Source: Poronia punctata
Taxonomy: Eukaryota > Ascomycota > Sordariomycetes > Xylariales > Xylariaceae
Direction: 5' to 3'
Assembly: GCA_022579005.1 (NCBI GenBank)
Contig: MU401488.1
Location: 186,001 to 250,000, forward strand
Length of the DNA stretch: 64,000 nt
This document shows, piece after piece, positions 1 through 13,100 of this stretch (its first letter is position 1; each line of letters begins with the position of its first letter). Below the pieces are notes generated by a model, which was not told the origin of the DNA, made no database searches, and saw nothing but the letters and a program-made list of their open reading frames with translations. A program made the translations under genes and the position numbers.

Positions 1-1240
1 CCTTTCCCTTGCTTTAATCTAGCCTATGTGTGGACCAATGTTTGTCCTCCTATTTGCAAGAACCTTTGACTGGTTAGGTACCTACACCCTAACTATCCTT
101 CTTACCCAGGAAGACGACCTCGATACCTAACACATACCTACCAAGATATCCCGTTTCTAGACTGGGATTAATAAGCACGTCCTACTCGTAGTTCACTGGT
201 CTAGCGGTATATGCTGGCGACAGACACGGCTGTTAATATATACGAAGTGGTCTAGTAAGCCTGATAAAAGAGCATTACCTGCTGCCTACCTACCTAGGTA
301 CTCGTACATAATGGTCAGATTTTGCAGCTTGTATGTTTACCCGTACTCGGCTCCGTAGAGCAAAGCCAACCTACGAGTAACGTGAAGCTCAGCAGCTGAA
401 CAAGGCACTGCAAAGGGAGAGAGGTTTGGGCAGGAGATACAGTCTGCCTATGTGACGTGATACAGTATGTGAATGAATTGGAATCATCACCCCTTGCGCT
501 CTTTGTTCAATCTTGTATTTTAATTGGGTGGTTTTGTCAACGTCACGAGGGTCATCACAGTAGGTACTGAGTACATAAACCTATTCTGTACAAGTAGGTA
601 CTCGCACACATGCAGCTCCCTCCTTCCTTTCTGCCACCCCCACATTGTTTCCCAAAAGTGTTTTAGACGGTTGGCCAAAGCTGCCAAAGCTGCGACAAGT
701 CGAATCAACGTCATCTACATAGTAGCCGCAGCCAATCCCAAAAATATTGACCTGGCTTCTTCAAACTTCGGTCTGCTAGTCTAGACTACTATAACTTGGT
801 TAAACTCTTTAAATCGATAGAATCAAGTCGACTTCCTTTGTTACAAACGTGCAGGGCTTCATAGGCACACCATTATCGTCCACCCAAGGGGATCATTATA
901 TCTCACACCATAACTAGCGATTCCCACCCTTTTCGACCCCCTCCCCACCTCTTCTACATACGATCTCTCGCAACATTTTCTCTATATCATAACCTACCCC
1001 TGATATCTAGTTTCTCGAGACCATATAATCCTTCTTCCTCGTCTCTCCGTGCCTTTATCTCTCTTACAGTGCCTCATTCCGCTATCCGGTGAATTATATC
1101 GCATGCTCTGATTCGATCTAACTTGTCGCGACTCTTTTTGCCTAGGTCTTTCAAAGACTTGGCCCTTCTTTTCCACTTGGTTGGGTTGTCGTATTTCGCA
1201 GCGCACGACACCACTGCTTGTGGTGGATTAGATAGCAGCC
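1..1240. other. Intergenic region upstream of the OSBP gene
   Basis: No convincing gene is visible. The stretch holds scattered ACCT/AGGT motifs, two copies of the octamer TACTCGTA (183-190 and 299-306), and from about 880 a pyrimidine-rich segment that probably contains the promoter and 5' leader of the following gene. The open frames at 520-784 on both strands have low-complexity, non-protein-like composition. Confidence 0.6.
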
Positions 1241-4200
1241 ATGTCCGAAGCTGGGGAGAGGTAAGAATGTTTTTCTACATGAACACTTTCGATTTGCTTT
1301 GATACAGCCATGGACCTCGTGGGCCGTATTATGTCGGTCGAACTTTATTAGGCCCCAAACCCAATGGTCCAGGCTACAGCGGTGTTTCAAGCTACCGAAG
1401 CCGATGTCAGAGCTACTAATATAATAGCGAATCACGAGCGACTAACTAACGGTGGCACAGTACCCATAAGAGAACAAAATCCGGGGCTTTATCACTGCTC
1501 CGCCGAAAAGACAAGGAACACCGTGGTAGTGACAACGACGCGGCCTCTGAGGACGGTTCCCACACCTCCAGTCCCGCCTTGCACCCCAAGACTTCTACCT
1601 CCCCACCACCCGGTCGCTCGTCCTACCAAACATCCTCAAGAACAGCAAACATGTCATTAGGCCGTGTACCATCGCGCGACGCCGGTACTTCAGGCTCGCC
1701 TCTGACCACCACCCGATCCCATAATCCATCCGTCGATAGAACCACGTCCCTCGAGCAATCAGTGCGCAAGTTCCGAATCTTCGAGGCCTTACGGAATGGA
1801 GACACTGCCGCTATATCAAAAGCCATACGCGAGACATCGGACAACGGCCCTCGTGCGAGCACGTCATCTCTCAGCATTGCAGGGGGGCCAACACCGCTAG
1901 ATGACACCACCGTGCTTCATTTGTCTATCCAGTGCGCTCAAGACAGCGTGGTAGAATATGTCCTCTCCAACGGCAGTGGTCTTATTGATATTAATGCGCG
2001 GGACAAAGACGGGAACACAGCGCTACACATCGCTGCATCACAAGGTCGTGTCAACATTGTCAAGTTCTTGTTGGAGCAGAAGGATATAAACGATGCCATT
2101 GCCAACAACCAAGGCAAGCTGCCCTTGGATGTGGCCCGAACCCCAGAAATATTCCAACAGTTGCAATTGGCTCGAACATTATTCGTACAGGATAAGGTAC
2201 ACGAGGTCCAGGAACTAATACGGCAGGGCAATTACGAGCGGCTCGGTCAGATTCTCGAAGAACCCCGCGTTCAGGTCATATTAGATATCAACAGCGTAGA
2301 GCTACCTAGCGACCCTATCACGGTACAGAGTGGAGGGACCCTTTTGCACGAAGCAGCCCGAAAACGCGACACCAAACTAATTCAAGCATTGTTACTCCAC
2401 GGCGCAGATCCCTTTCAGCGGGACCGCAAGGGCAAACTTCCTCAACATGTGACCAACGATGACGTGACTCGCCAAATGCTCAAGAAGTCGCCAGCAGCCG
2501 TAGCAGCCCAGCGCGGTATCCAGGAGAAGGCCGTACTGGGACATGCGACATCGCAAGGGGGCTCGGTGGCTGCATCGGGCGATCCGCTTGCCAGCCGCGA
2601 GCCTACAATGAAGGGCTATCTCAAGAAATGGACAAATTATCGGAAGGGCTATCAGTTGCGCTGGTTTGTGCTGGAGAATGGCGTCCTGAGCTACTATAAA
2701 CATCAAGACGACGCCGAAAATGCCTGCCGAGGCGCCATCAGCATGCGCATTGCTCGGTTGCACATGACTCCCGAGGAGAAGACCAAGTTTGAAATCATCG
2801 GCAAATCCTCCGTCAAGTATACATTGAAGGCAAACCACGAGGTAGAGGCTAAACGCTGGTTCTGGGCTCTGAACAACGCAATCCAGTGGATGAAAGACCA
2901 GGCGAAACAGGAAGAACGACAAAAGGCCCAGGGTGCCGAGATGCTGCGTCAGGCCAGGGATAACCTCGGAAAACCTTCTGACGCGTCCATTTCCGACTTT
3001 CACAGCGAAGCCGCGAGCACGTACGAGCCGCAGGGTAGCGTGAGCCACTCACGCAAGCCGTCGACCAAGCAGGCCCCGTACAACGGAGTTTCGCGGGCCA
3101 GCACATCCGAGAGTGTGAACGATGAATTTGTCGACCCGGCGAACCCCGAATCGAAAGCACAAAGTCGTGGGATCCCGTCTATTCCTGCCGATGTGGACGA
3201 CGACGACGACGACGACGAGGAGTATCTCGATACTTCTAGCCGGGCAGAAGGCCCCAACGCGACCAAGGACGCCTTCATCATCACGGCTCAGTCTGCGAGA
3301 TTGCAATTAGACACTCTTGCCCAAGTAAGCTCGGCATTGCAAGCTGAAGCTAGTCGCAACCCGAGCATGTCTCTAGCCGACCCCAAGGCGCTGCAAGCAC
3401 TAGCGGCGTACGACTCGGCGGTCAAAAGTTTGAAGGGACTCATGGGAGATTTATTAAGGATCTCCAAGGACCGGGACGCTCATTGGCAATACCGACTCGA
3501 ACAGGAAATAGAAATGCGACGCATGTGGGAAGACAGTATGGCCAAAGTCGCAGCCGAGCAAGAGGTCCTCGAGGCTAGAGTTGGCGAGGCGGAGAAGAAG
3601 AGGAAGATGGCTAAGCGCGCCCTTCGGGAGGTCATCGAAGAGGGTCGGCCGATTACCAATAGTAGCCTACAGGCATCCCAGGAGGCCATGGCAGATACAA
3701 CGGGCGAGGTGCCTCCGGATGGTCTCAAGTCGCCCACATCCTTATCTCGGAAACCAACCGCTTTGTCCAAACTCCTAGACGTTTCCGACGATTCCGAGTC
3801 GGAACAGGAAGAGTTCTTCGATGCCGTCGATGCGGGTGAAGTTGAAGTAGAGCCGATGCCACCTTCTGAAGTCGTACCTTCGAGTGAGTCGAATCAGATA
3901 GTCGTATCGGGGGTCGATGTGAGCTCTGCTTTCAAGGGGTACGAAAACGGAGTCAGAACGAGGCTCAAGTTGGATGAAGATAATAGACCCAGAGTAGGGT
4001 TATGGGTAAGTTTGCGTCCCTACTGTTTGTTTTTGCTTGGATTGTCAGCATCTGATCTCTTCTTGCTTCTTTAGGGTATCCTCAAATCGATGATTGGCAA
4101 GGACATGACGAAGATGACCCTGCCTGTCTCCTTTAACGAGCCGACTTCTCTCCTGTACCGAACTGGTGAAGACATGGAGTATGCCCATCTCTTAGATCTT

Positions 4201-5256
4201 GCCGCTGACCGGGGGGATTCGGTTGAACGCATGCTCTACGTCGCTGCGTTTGCTGCAAGTGAGTTTGCGTCGACAGTCGGCCGTGTCGCCAAGCCATTTA
4301 ATCCTCTGTTGGGAGAAACATTTGAATACGCGAGGCCGGACAAGGGATACCGTTTCTTCATTGAACAAGTCAGCCATCACCCCCCTATAAGTGCTTGTTA
4401 TGCCGAGGCGGCGAAATGGACATACTGGGGCGAGGCCAAGGTCGATTCAAGGTTCTTGGGAAAGTCGTTTGATTTCTATCATCTGGGCACTTGGTTCCTC
4501 AAGCTACGGCCAACAGCTGGCGGAAAGGAAGAGCTGTACACGTGGAAGAAGCCGAAATCCCAAGTTGTTGGCATCATCACAGGCAATCCGGTGGTGGACA
4601 ATTACGGCCTCGTGGAAATCAAGAACTGGACTACCGGAGAAGTAGGCTTGTTAGACTTTAAGCAGCGAGGCTGGAAAGCGTCGAGTGCTTATCAGCTCTC
4701 GGGCAAGATCCTGGACGCGGATGGACGGCCGCGGATCAGCATCGGAGGCCGTTGGAATTCCAAGATTTACGCTAGGATGACGCCTGGTTACGAGGCGACG
4801 GTGGAAGAGCCAAAGGAGGCGACGGGTGCCACAAGTGACCCCAGCCGCGCCTTTGTCATCTGGGAGGCACACGAACGACCCAAGGGCATCCCATTCAACC
4901 TGACACCATTCGTGCTTACATTCAACCACATCGACGATAATCTCAAGAAGTACATTGCACCAACCGACTCCCGTTATCGACCTGATCAGAGAGCGATGGA
5001 AGATGGAGAGTATGACTACGCAGCGACGGAGAAGAATAGATTGGAAGAGGCGCAAAGAGCAAGGAGAAAGGCGAGACAGATGCGGGGAGATGAGTTCAAA
5101 CCAGCTTGGTTCGAAAGGGCACGATGCGAGATTACGAATGTGGAGTACTGGAAATTTAACGGGCAGTATTGGATACAACGCGAGAAGTTTGGAAGCGGCG
5201 ACGAGCATGCCTGGGATGGTCTGGAGCCCGTATTCTCGTCTGAAGACCAAGAGTAA
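1241..5256 (+). CDS. OSH1: Oxysterol-binding protein, long ANK-PH-FFAT-ORD type (Osh1/Osh2-like)
   Basis: Three exons: 1241-1260, 1461-4005, 4075-5256; 1248 aa. The 20-nt first exon is inferred: it starts MSEAGE, ends at GTAAGA, and splices after a perfect ACTAAC branch site to 1461, whose frame then stays open to the clearly conserved part. A shorter start at 1651 (MSLGR) is the alternative. Ankyrin-like repeats lie at about residues 150-235 and 300-340, a PH domain at about 387-486, an acidic run (seven Asp in a row) near 583, a FFAT-like motif EEFFDAVD near 790 for binding ER VAP proteins, and the ORD from 856 with the family signature EQVSHHPPISA at 952-962. Family knowledge: such proteins exchange sterols and PI4P at ER contact sites. 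Osh1 and Osh2 share this architecture, so the choice of symbol is loose. The last intron joins W and G within the conserved ORD start. Confidence 0.95.
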
Positions 5257-6412
5257 AGGGACGATGGCCCTGTTTATTCCTGTTCGTTCTGTCAGCCAGA
5301 AAGCACCCGGAGAGAGCCGTAGGCTTTTGCTTTGCTCAGAAGGCGCTTCATTTTGCGGTTGGACGTACCCTTATGATGGAAGGAAGACTGCAGGCCCACT
5401 TATGTTGACTATATAGCTGTCAGGGGTGATATAGTCAATTACTAATGTACTCATCACAGCGAAAATAAAGAATTAAATAGCAAAAGCATGAACCGTGGGT
5501 CATCTCGAAATGAAGGGAGAGAAGCATAAATCGGCCTCAGTCCTTAGTTAAGACCCCATGTGCCGGCAAGATAGACAGGTGTTTATGCATGTAAGTGGTT
5601 GTTGACTCGTAAGAAAGACACGAGTTCGAATTCTATCAGGGCACCTATATCCACGAGTCACGGGCTGGCAAGATCTGGTAGGGGCAAGCAATTTTGACAT
5701 ATACATAGGATAGACAATTCTTGCTAATGATAACACGATGATTTTGATAAACAATTCTTATATCATCACATGCCAGGCATCGCGTCGCTGTGGTAAAGTA
5801 ACTTTTGGAATCTTTGTATGTTTTACATGCAATCAATAGGTTTCGCAGGTAGTAGTAGTAGTAGAAAGTAGGTTTCGCAGGTACCTTAGGTAGGTATCCT
5901 GCTGAGTAATAAACATTAGCGTACCCATGATTCTAATTTCTGGCCGCATGACAGATTGACATGTCTTACAGGACCCACCCAAGCACCGAGCCTCGGTAAA
6001 AGCTCTCTTCGCCCCTAAAACATCGGTACTTGACCAGGTTACACGTACGTCAGGAAATTGGTACAGTAGTCATTTTGAGATCTTTGGCCGGCCGGAAAGC
6101 CATTGAAGGAATTAACCCTATCACATAAAAACTTCAACACCAAAGAGTTTTACAAGAGACAACCCGTTTTTTTTAACCGGTTCTTTTCTTCTTCTTCTTC
6201 TTGTCGACATCTTGCTAAACTAATCCTGATTCGGGGCGTCACTCACTAGTGCAAAGGAGGCGGGCGGTTTTTTTGAGGATAAAATATCTAAGAATCTCGT
6301 AAATCTTGGGAGGGGGGAAAGACGAGACGTGACTCACTTAGAACGTGACGTAAAACGGAATAACGAGAAGAAGAAGGAGGAAAAGGAGGAAAGAAAAGAA
6401 AAGAAAAGAAAA
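5257..6412. other. Intergenic region between OSBP and thioesterase genes
   Basis: This holds the 3' flank of the OSBP gene and the promoter of the thioesterase. No protein gene is seen. A degraded tRNA-Thr-like sequence lies at about 5572-5645. Positions 6365-6412 are an uninterrupted purine run on the + strand (GAA/GGA/AAAAG units) that ends at the thioesterase start codon. Confidence 0.55.
5572..5645 (+). pseudogene. Possible tRNA-Thr(CGT) relic, 3' half recognisable
   Basis: The stretch carries an anticodon-loop-like CTCGTAA, followed by a T-loop GTTCGAAT and an acceptor-like end CAGGGCA, spaced as in tRNA-Thr(CGT). The anticodon and T stems no longer pair properly and the 5' acceptor strand is not recognisable, so it cannot be a working tRNA. 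Several mismatches could be explained by C-to-T or G-to-A changes. It may be chance resemblance; a covariance-model scan would settle it. Confidence 0.3.
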
Positions 6413-7918
6413 ATGGCACCAGCAAGTCGCGCGACGCTCGTCAAACCTCCGCCGGTAGACGAGTCCAAGGCTCCTATCGAGAACGCGCTCGAATTGACAG
6501 AGCTCGGCATCATTGCCCCTGTAAGTTTTCACACACCCATTTCCTGTCCGTGATCGAATTTATAAAGGCCACCGCCCTTTATGAGATAGTAGGTAGGTAG
6601 GTAGGCAGGTTAGCTGGGGATTTTTATGCTGACATTTTTTTTGTACAGGATCTATATACAAATACTCGCGAGCTATGGCATCCGCCCGGAGCGAGAGGTC
6701 TGTATGGCGGGAGTATTATCGCTCAGACACTTGCAGTAGGTTAAAAATCCTCTTTTATTTCTAATTTTTTTTATTACAATTTATTTTAAATGAGTAACAT
6801 GTAAGAAAAAACAAAATTTAACACGTTGTTATTCTATCTAGGCGGCGCAAAGAACCGTCCCACCAAACTTCACGGTCCACTCATATCACTGCTTCTTCGT
6901 CCTAGCCGGCGACTCGAGCGTACCAATCCTCTACCACGTCGAACGCGTGCGCGAGGGGCGCTCGTTCTGCACGCGCACGGTCCAGGCGCGTCAGCGCGGC
7001 CACGCCATCTTCACCGTCACATGTTCGTTCACGCGCGACGGCAGCGGTGGCGAGGAGACGGTACAGCACGCCAGGCCCATGCCAAAGGGCGTTCCGGAGC
7101 CGCCGGCGGATTACGAGGAACCGACGTTGGTGGGGACGGAGAAGTCCCCCTTTGAGCATTTCAAGTGTCCGCGCGATGATTTCCATTTACCGCCCGAGGA
7201 GCGCAAGATCTGGCAGTGGGTCAAGGCCCGGGGAAAAATTAGCGAGGAAGGCGGTCATCAGGCGCATCTGAGCGCGTTGGCGTATATGAGCGATTCGTAC
7301 TTTATCGGGACGGTTTCGAGGATCCATCGGCTTTGGAGGTTTCCTTTCAGACCTGAGGAGATGGAACATCTGGAGCCCGAGGTTAGGATGCATTTGAATA
7401 AGTTGAATGATATTGATGGGTTGGGGAAGCTGGAGGATATGGGGGATCGGCCCAAGGTTGGGATGATGGTTAGTCTTGATCAGTAAGTTTTTTTTTTTTT
7501 TTTTTTTCCCTTTCTTCTTTCTTCTCTTTTCGGTTTGAACTAATGAGAGGGGGGGGGGAAACAGCTCCATCTATTTCCATAACCCGAAAAAGGTCCGCTC
7601 CGACGAATGGATGTTCACTGAGATGACGAGTCCATGGGCTGGCGATGGTCGTGGTGTGGTGATGCAGAAGATCTTTAGTAAGGATGGTACGCTGCTCGCT
7701 ACTGCGATTCAAGAGGTGAGTTTTCTTTTTCTTCCTTCCTCTCCTTATCTTGTTCTATCCAGTCCATTACCATTACCTACCTAGTCCTGCGCTTCGATCT
7801 CAGAGGGTACAATGTTAACTGTGTATTTATTTCCACTACTATCTAGGGCGTCGTACGACTAAAACAAGATAAGAAGAAGACACAAAAGGATAAAGAGGGA
7901 GAGAAGTCAAAGTTATAA
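6413..7918 (+). CDS. TES1: Peroxisomal acyl-CoA thioesterase (TesB/ACOT8 family)
   Basis: Five exons: 6413-6520, 6649-6735, 6842-7482, 7565-7715, 7847-7918; 352 aa, against about 349 in yeast Tes1. It hydrolyses fatty acyl-CoA to free acid and CoA. The double-hotdog fold is recognisable: the first half contains LYGGSIIAQTL and HSYHCFFVLAGD, the second half LDHSIYFH, EMTSPWAG and ATAIQEGVVRL. The Asp-Thr-Gln catalytic triad known from E. coli TesB maps to D278, T300 and Q328. The protein ends in SKL, a canonical type 1 peroxisomal targeting signal, matching a role in peroxisomal beta-oxidation. All introns are GT-AG; intron 3 holds a long T run and a G run. The start ATG directly follows a 48-nt purine tract. 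Confidence 0.95.
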
Positions 7919-9100
7919 GATCTATATATCTCTCTTCTTATCTTTTCCTTTCTTCTCTTTCTTTCTTTCTTTCTTGTTTATATACGACTAGAGTATATGC
8001 ATTATTACCTAGATTTTCATCATTACCTTGATCAGATGTATATATAAAATACAGCGCAATTAATACCAAAGAGGGGTAGGTTGGTTAAGTCGGTCGGTCA
8101 GGTAGGATTAACTATAGAAAGGGGTTATCAAGGAGGACTATATATATACATATTCTCTAGGGCATAATATTTTCTTGTCTACTTTTATTTTACTTTTTTA
8201 CGGTTTTTGTATTTACTTTTTATATATAGAAATTGTAAAAGGCAAGATTTCCACATGCTTATAGCTATAAATGACATTGTGTGAAATACTCAAGTTAGTT
8301 CTGTGTCCCTATATTTCATAAATGAGTGAGAATAAAGAAGAAGAAGGGGTAGCAGCATGTTCTCGAGATATATTACTAGAACAACAAGAACTACCAACCC
8401 CTAATCAAAAATAAAAATAAACCATGAACATTTCATCGTCATACCTCCCTTTCCTTACAGCCCCCCCCCCCCCCCCCTAGTGCTAGTGACGTCGTCCTCC
8501 GCTCGTCCGTTATATGTAATATATGTCTTAGCTGGGTACACAAACAAGTTCTCACTCACATAACTCAATGACTTCTTTACCCTACCTAGGTAGGTACATA
8601 CTCTCGAGATAATCGTCGTAGGTAGCTTAGAAAGACCAAGGATGAACTTACTAGGTAGAGTAGGTATCCTCTACTTGGGTGTCATTTTCCCCTTTCTGTC
8701 CTGTGTGTTATGGGTAAGTAGGTAGAATCAAATCAAACCAAACCAATTACCGAGGGTACATACTTCTTTACAACTCATAGACCATCCCCTTCACTTTTTT
8801 TTTCATTCAAAGGGACGCAGAAGGGAGAAAAACGTATACCGAGAATTCAACTTTCATGGGTCCTGGATGTCATATCTACAGCCAGCGTCAAGTATGCGAG
8901 GTCGGATTGATGATAAATGGAGTATCACTAAGGTAGGTAATGAGAGGTATAAATGAATGAATAAACGAGGAAGTGATTGAGTGGATAGAAGTGAAACAAG
9001 CTCTCAAATTGCTCTTAAAGCCAGATAACTTACCTTACCTTACCTTCCCCCCCCCCTTTTTTTTTTTTTTTTAGGTGTATACCTAAGTATGTACGCGGGG
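7919..9100. other. 3' flank of thioesterase gene, low-complexity intergenic DNA
   Basis: No gene is seen. The region begins with a pyrimidine-rich tract containing a TTTC microsatellite (about 7950-7975), carries a 17-C run at 8461-8477, and then several short ACCT/AGGT clusters. Homopolymer lengths may not be reliable in the assembly. Confidence 0.6.
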
Positions 9101-9182
9101 TCTATGAGTAAGTGAGTGAGTGAGTAGAGGGTGAGTGGCCGGCAGTCAGTCAGTCAGTCAGTCAGTCATACTCTCCTCTACT
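9101..9182. repeat. Tetranucleotide microsatellites GTGA and GTCA
   Basis: A short array of GTGA units is followed by an array of about six to seven GTCA units. This is simple sequence DNA in a gene-free stretch; nothing suggests coding. Confidence 0.85.
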
Positions 9183-9539
9183 AGACAGTCCAAAAAAAAA
9201 GAAAAAAAAAGAAAAACAGCTACCTACTTCCCACTAGTATCATTATCGTTATCATCTTCGTCATAAATTTCATTATTTTGATTATATCGACGCTGAGAGG
9301 AAGAACAGTACGTACTCGTACCGTACCTACTTTACCTAATACACCTATCAACTTACTTCACCATGTTCACCCTCTCTCTTACCTATCTCATACCCTTCAC
9401 CACTTTCCCCTTCCCTTCCCTTCCCTTCACTCCCCTTCCCCTACCCTCATCCTCACCAGACAAGACAAGCTAAACAAGCTACTCTGCCATCTCATTCATA
9501 ATTAAGGTAAGCAAAGCATTCATCTTATCTACTCCCAAT

Positions 9540-9985
9540 TATTCACCTACCTACCTACCTACCTACCCACCCACCTACCTACAATCTCACCCATCAGCTA
9601 AAACAAGTCTCGTAACCTTATTCCTTCCTCCGACCCGACCCGAAACCATGACCGAGACGCCGAACCTGAACCCGAATCCGAATCCGAACCCGAACTCTAT
9701 GTAAGATTCTGGCCAAGTAATGTAAGTAGCTGACAGATTCTACCTAACCTAGGTACCTAGGTACCCTAAACTTACTTACCTACCTACCTACTCGTACTTT
9801 AAGTACCTAAGCTTACTTTACATCACCTTCCCAATTTCCCATCCCCGTTTCTCATCGGACAAGTAAGTAGATAGGTAGGTAGGTAGATCTCGATCTCTAA
9901 GTAATCCAAATCCAAAACCAAAACCCGTTCCGTTTCGTTTCGTTCCGTTCCGTTCCGAGTCGGAGCGGAGTACGAGTACGGAGTT
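9540..9985. repeat. Cluster of microsatellites (ACCT, CCGAAC-like, AGGT, CGTTC)
   Basis: ACCT units occupy about 9545-9581. A CCGAAYC-type array follows at about 9653-9697, then AGGT units near 9870 and CGTTC/CGTTT units at about 9926-9957. The CCGAAYC array would read as an Asn-Pro repeat from the ATG at about 9648 but stops after about 18 codons, so I treat it as simple sequence. Confidence 0.75.
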
Positions 9986-10118
9986 CCATCACCCCCCCCC
10001 CCGGCCGAACTTTGGGGGTCAAGTCAAATCATGTCGGTTAGTTAAGTTTATTCTCTCTCTTAATACACATGGTATGCATAATTGGACAAATATGTACTCT
10101 TGGAACAGTAAAAGAACC

Positions 10119-10150
<32 letters not shown>

Positions 10151-13100
10151 CAAAGATACTTGCATTTACGCGGTTCGACTTACTGGTGGGGGTGTAATGC
10201 AATGCAATGCATATATCGTACGTATAATACAGAATGTTTTGCCTATGTTGGTTTAGTTTAATCTTGGTTGGCGGGGGTTGGTGATTCTGTAGTTACCCTC
10301 TTACTCGTACCTCTTACATATACTACCTACATACATTAACCAGCAACTCCGAATTCCGCTTGCGCAGGAGTCGGCATTTAATCTAGATCTAAGAGAGCGA
10401 GGCCTACGATAGCAAGTGTATAAGGGACTATATCGGATTCAGCCACAACACCGAGTTTTTGAGCCTCTATTTCCATCTCATAGAAGGCTTTCTCCATGTA
10501 CATGTAGGGAAATGTACTCGTAGAGGTTAGACTAGGTTAGGGGGGTTAGGTTAGGTGGGCAAATTGATAAGCAGGCTGGTCAGCTAGCGGCCGTGTTGTC
10601 ATCCTGTGTGCCTGTGCATTGGACTAATGTTGTGCCGTCTAGAGTCCAGACTTTGTATGAATTGGGAACCGGTCGTGGTACGTCTTATAAGTAACTATAT
10701 ATATACCTTGAGTCGTAAGCGACAAGAAACAAAAAAAAAACAAAAATAAATATGTACCACTCACACAAGAAGAAGTCGGCAAACTCTCCGAATTGTGCGT
10801 GTGTTAAAGAACGTTGCACAAAACAAAGGCTGCACACACAACCTCAGAGAATTCGGATTTAGGCGTCGGGAATAGGGTATATCATCGTCTCCGTCCTACG
10901 CCTTGCCTTTGTTTTGTACTCGCACGACCATAAATGAGACCAAACTCGGATTCCGAACTAGGTATTCCATCGTCCTTGATTTATACGTAGCTTCAATCGA
11001 GCCAAAGCTGTTAATACCTACATATCTCCTAGGCGGGTTACTATACCAAAGCCATTTTCTGCACGCTGTAAATAATTAGGTTAGTCTAGGTCCCTAGGTC
11101 AAAAAGTCAACTGCATATGTATAAGCACAGGTGACAAGGTAGGCAAGCCAGGCGATTACATAATAATACATAGGCTTAGGTTGGGCTTGGGCCTTTTCAA
11201 CGCGGGAATCATCCGCGGAGATGTACGTTTGTAGATCGTGATTTATTTGGTGGTTTGGCGTAGCTTTCAGTAATATCGCCCATGTTGCTGCTGCTGCTGC
11301 TGCCGCCGCCGCTGTTACTGCTGTTACTGTATCCCGTAGGGCAGGCAATTGTCGTCCACTCACAGTTCCAGTAGGTATATATATGCGAGGTGTCTCTAAT
11401 CCTGCATAGCAGCATAGAGGATCAGGACCCCTGCCCTGTTAACGTTGAATTGGCCCCTCAGACTCATTCGATATCGAGACCTAGCTGCAGCCCATCGATT
11501 GGCCGCCCACATTCGAAATTGGTAGTAGTAAGAGGGGCACGGAGACGGCCATAGCCCCTAGACTACCATGCAGACCACCATCAATGAATAAAGCTGGGCA
11601 TTGTTGAACAGCACATCGTCAAGTCCACAGGGCTTCGGTGGGGTCGAAAAGAGGTCTTCCTCTAGCTGTAGACGATTTGTCCACATATTACTGTGGTGTA
11701 TTGCATTCTGGTAGGACACGGTGAGAAAATGAGAGCAACTTTGCCCTACCATACCATTGGTGTGTCGTAGCTGACCTGTACTCGTATTATGTTGCGACAG
11801 CGCCAGGACTGTGAATTACCACCGCTCGGCTTTCACTTATGTCAGAATCTCATGTCCGAAAAATCTTGCCCGGAAAGGAGGGGCAAAAACATGGCTAACC
11901 GAGGAGAATTTGTGCAACTCAGGAGATGTGAATAGAAAATATGCTCGGGGTTAATTATTTGTGTGATGATACCCATCATGCGCGTGCATACGTTCGAGGG
12001 TCTTGGCCAGATACCTCGCTACTTGTGATTACCTATTCCATCGAGTTATTCCGTCGGGGTGACTCAAGGGCAAACACCTACTTGTAGTCTGGCAGTTTTT
12101 TTCTAAAAATCAGTTCATTTCAGGGGTAGTGAGTAACCGGAAATAAACCGATTGGCGAAAGGCGAGAATTGCACCAATCCACCTTCGTTTTCGCATCGGC
12201 ACGGCAGCTATACGACGAATGCGACATATTTTCACCTTGACAACTTGTTGTTGTTTTGAGAGTCGATCGGTCGATGAGGGTGGTGCGCGATGCGTCTGGA
12301 CTTCGTATCCACCGGTTTCTAACAACGACTCCTACCACGATAGATGGGATAGCAAGAGCCTGTCAAGGACGAATGACGCTGCTCAAGTTGACCTAACCTA
12401 GTGAGAGGAGTTGGTCCCGTCAAAGTGCGGAGATATGTTGGATCATCCCGACTGGTACTGGTATTAGGGAGGCATTGCCCAAGACATTGGGCATCCTTAT
12501 ATTATATATAGAACGGGCTCGATGCTTGACAGATGATGTGGAATCACCAAATATTGTATGCCACATCTCTGCAGGACTCAGACCGAGCTTGTGTGGACGA
12601 ATAGGGTATCCGCAAGAGTTTTACCTAGCTTCTTGAGGTAGGTCACGAGGTGTGAATAGACACAAGATGGTTGCAGACAGAGTTGCATGATGGGCGGGAT
12701 TCAGGTCTTCTTTAACATTGGACCATGTTCACCCTCTTTCCCACTCAAGGCGTCCACATGGCGGCGACCACTGAATGGAAATGCGAGTTCCTAGGTTAGG
12801 TTAGTCTAGCTCCTTCGATGCGGAGCCAAGGATCGACCCGCCCGCGCGCGGGAATGACAGAAAGAAGGGGAAAACGTGTTGCCAAGACGGCTTTGACCCT
12901 GGTCCTTTTTGGGAAGGATTACACTGTCCACCACCAAATATCCCAGAATTGGAAAAATATCCAGCCAAGGTTACATTCTGATAACCAACGCATGAATCTG
13001 TTCCTGTAACCTTAGTAGGCCGATCTAGTTATCGATCCAGAGCAGCAATATGTGTGCAGGAGGCAGATATTGTGTCCTTTTCGGGTCCTTGGGCCATGTT

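Noticed and set aside
2392..3048. 218-codon minus-strand frame
   Set aside because: Antisense shadow of the OSBP coding sequence.
9648..9703. Short Asn-Pro repeat peptide starting MTETPNLNPN
   Set aside because: Ends after about 18 codons and is a simple CCGAAYC microsatellite; a GTAAG follows, but no second exon could be found.
10818..10917. 13-bp perfect inverted repeat with a 74-base spacer
   Set aside because: Purine-rich simple words (ACAAAACAAAGGC); no flanking duplication, so probably not a mobile element.
11094..11363. 89-codon minus-strand frame with poly-Ala and a hydrophobic end
   Set aside because: The Ala run is only the CTG/CCG microsatellite; no start context, splice pattern or domain supports a gene.
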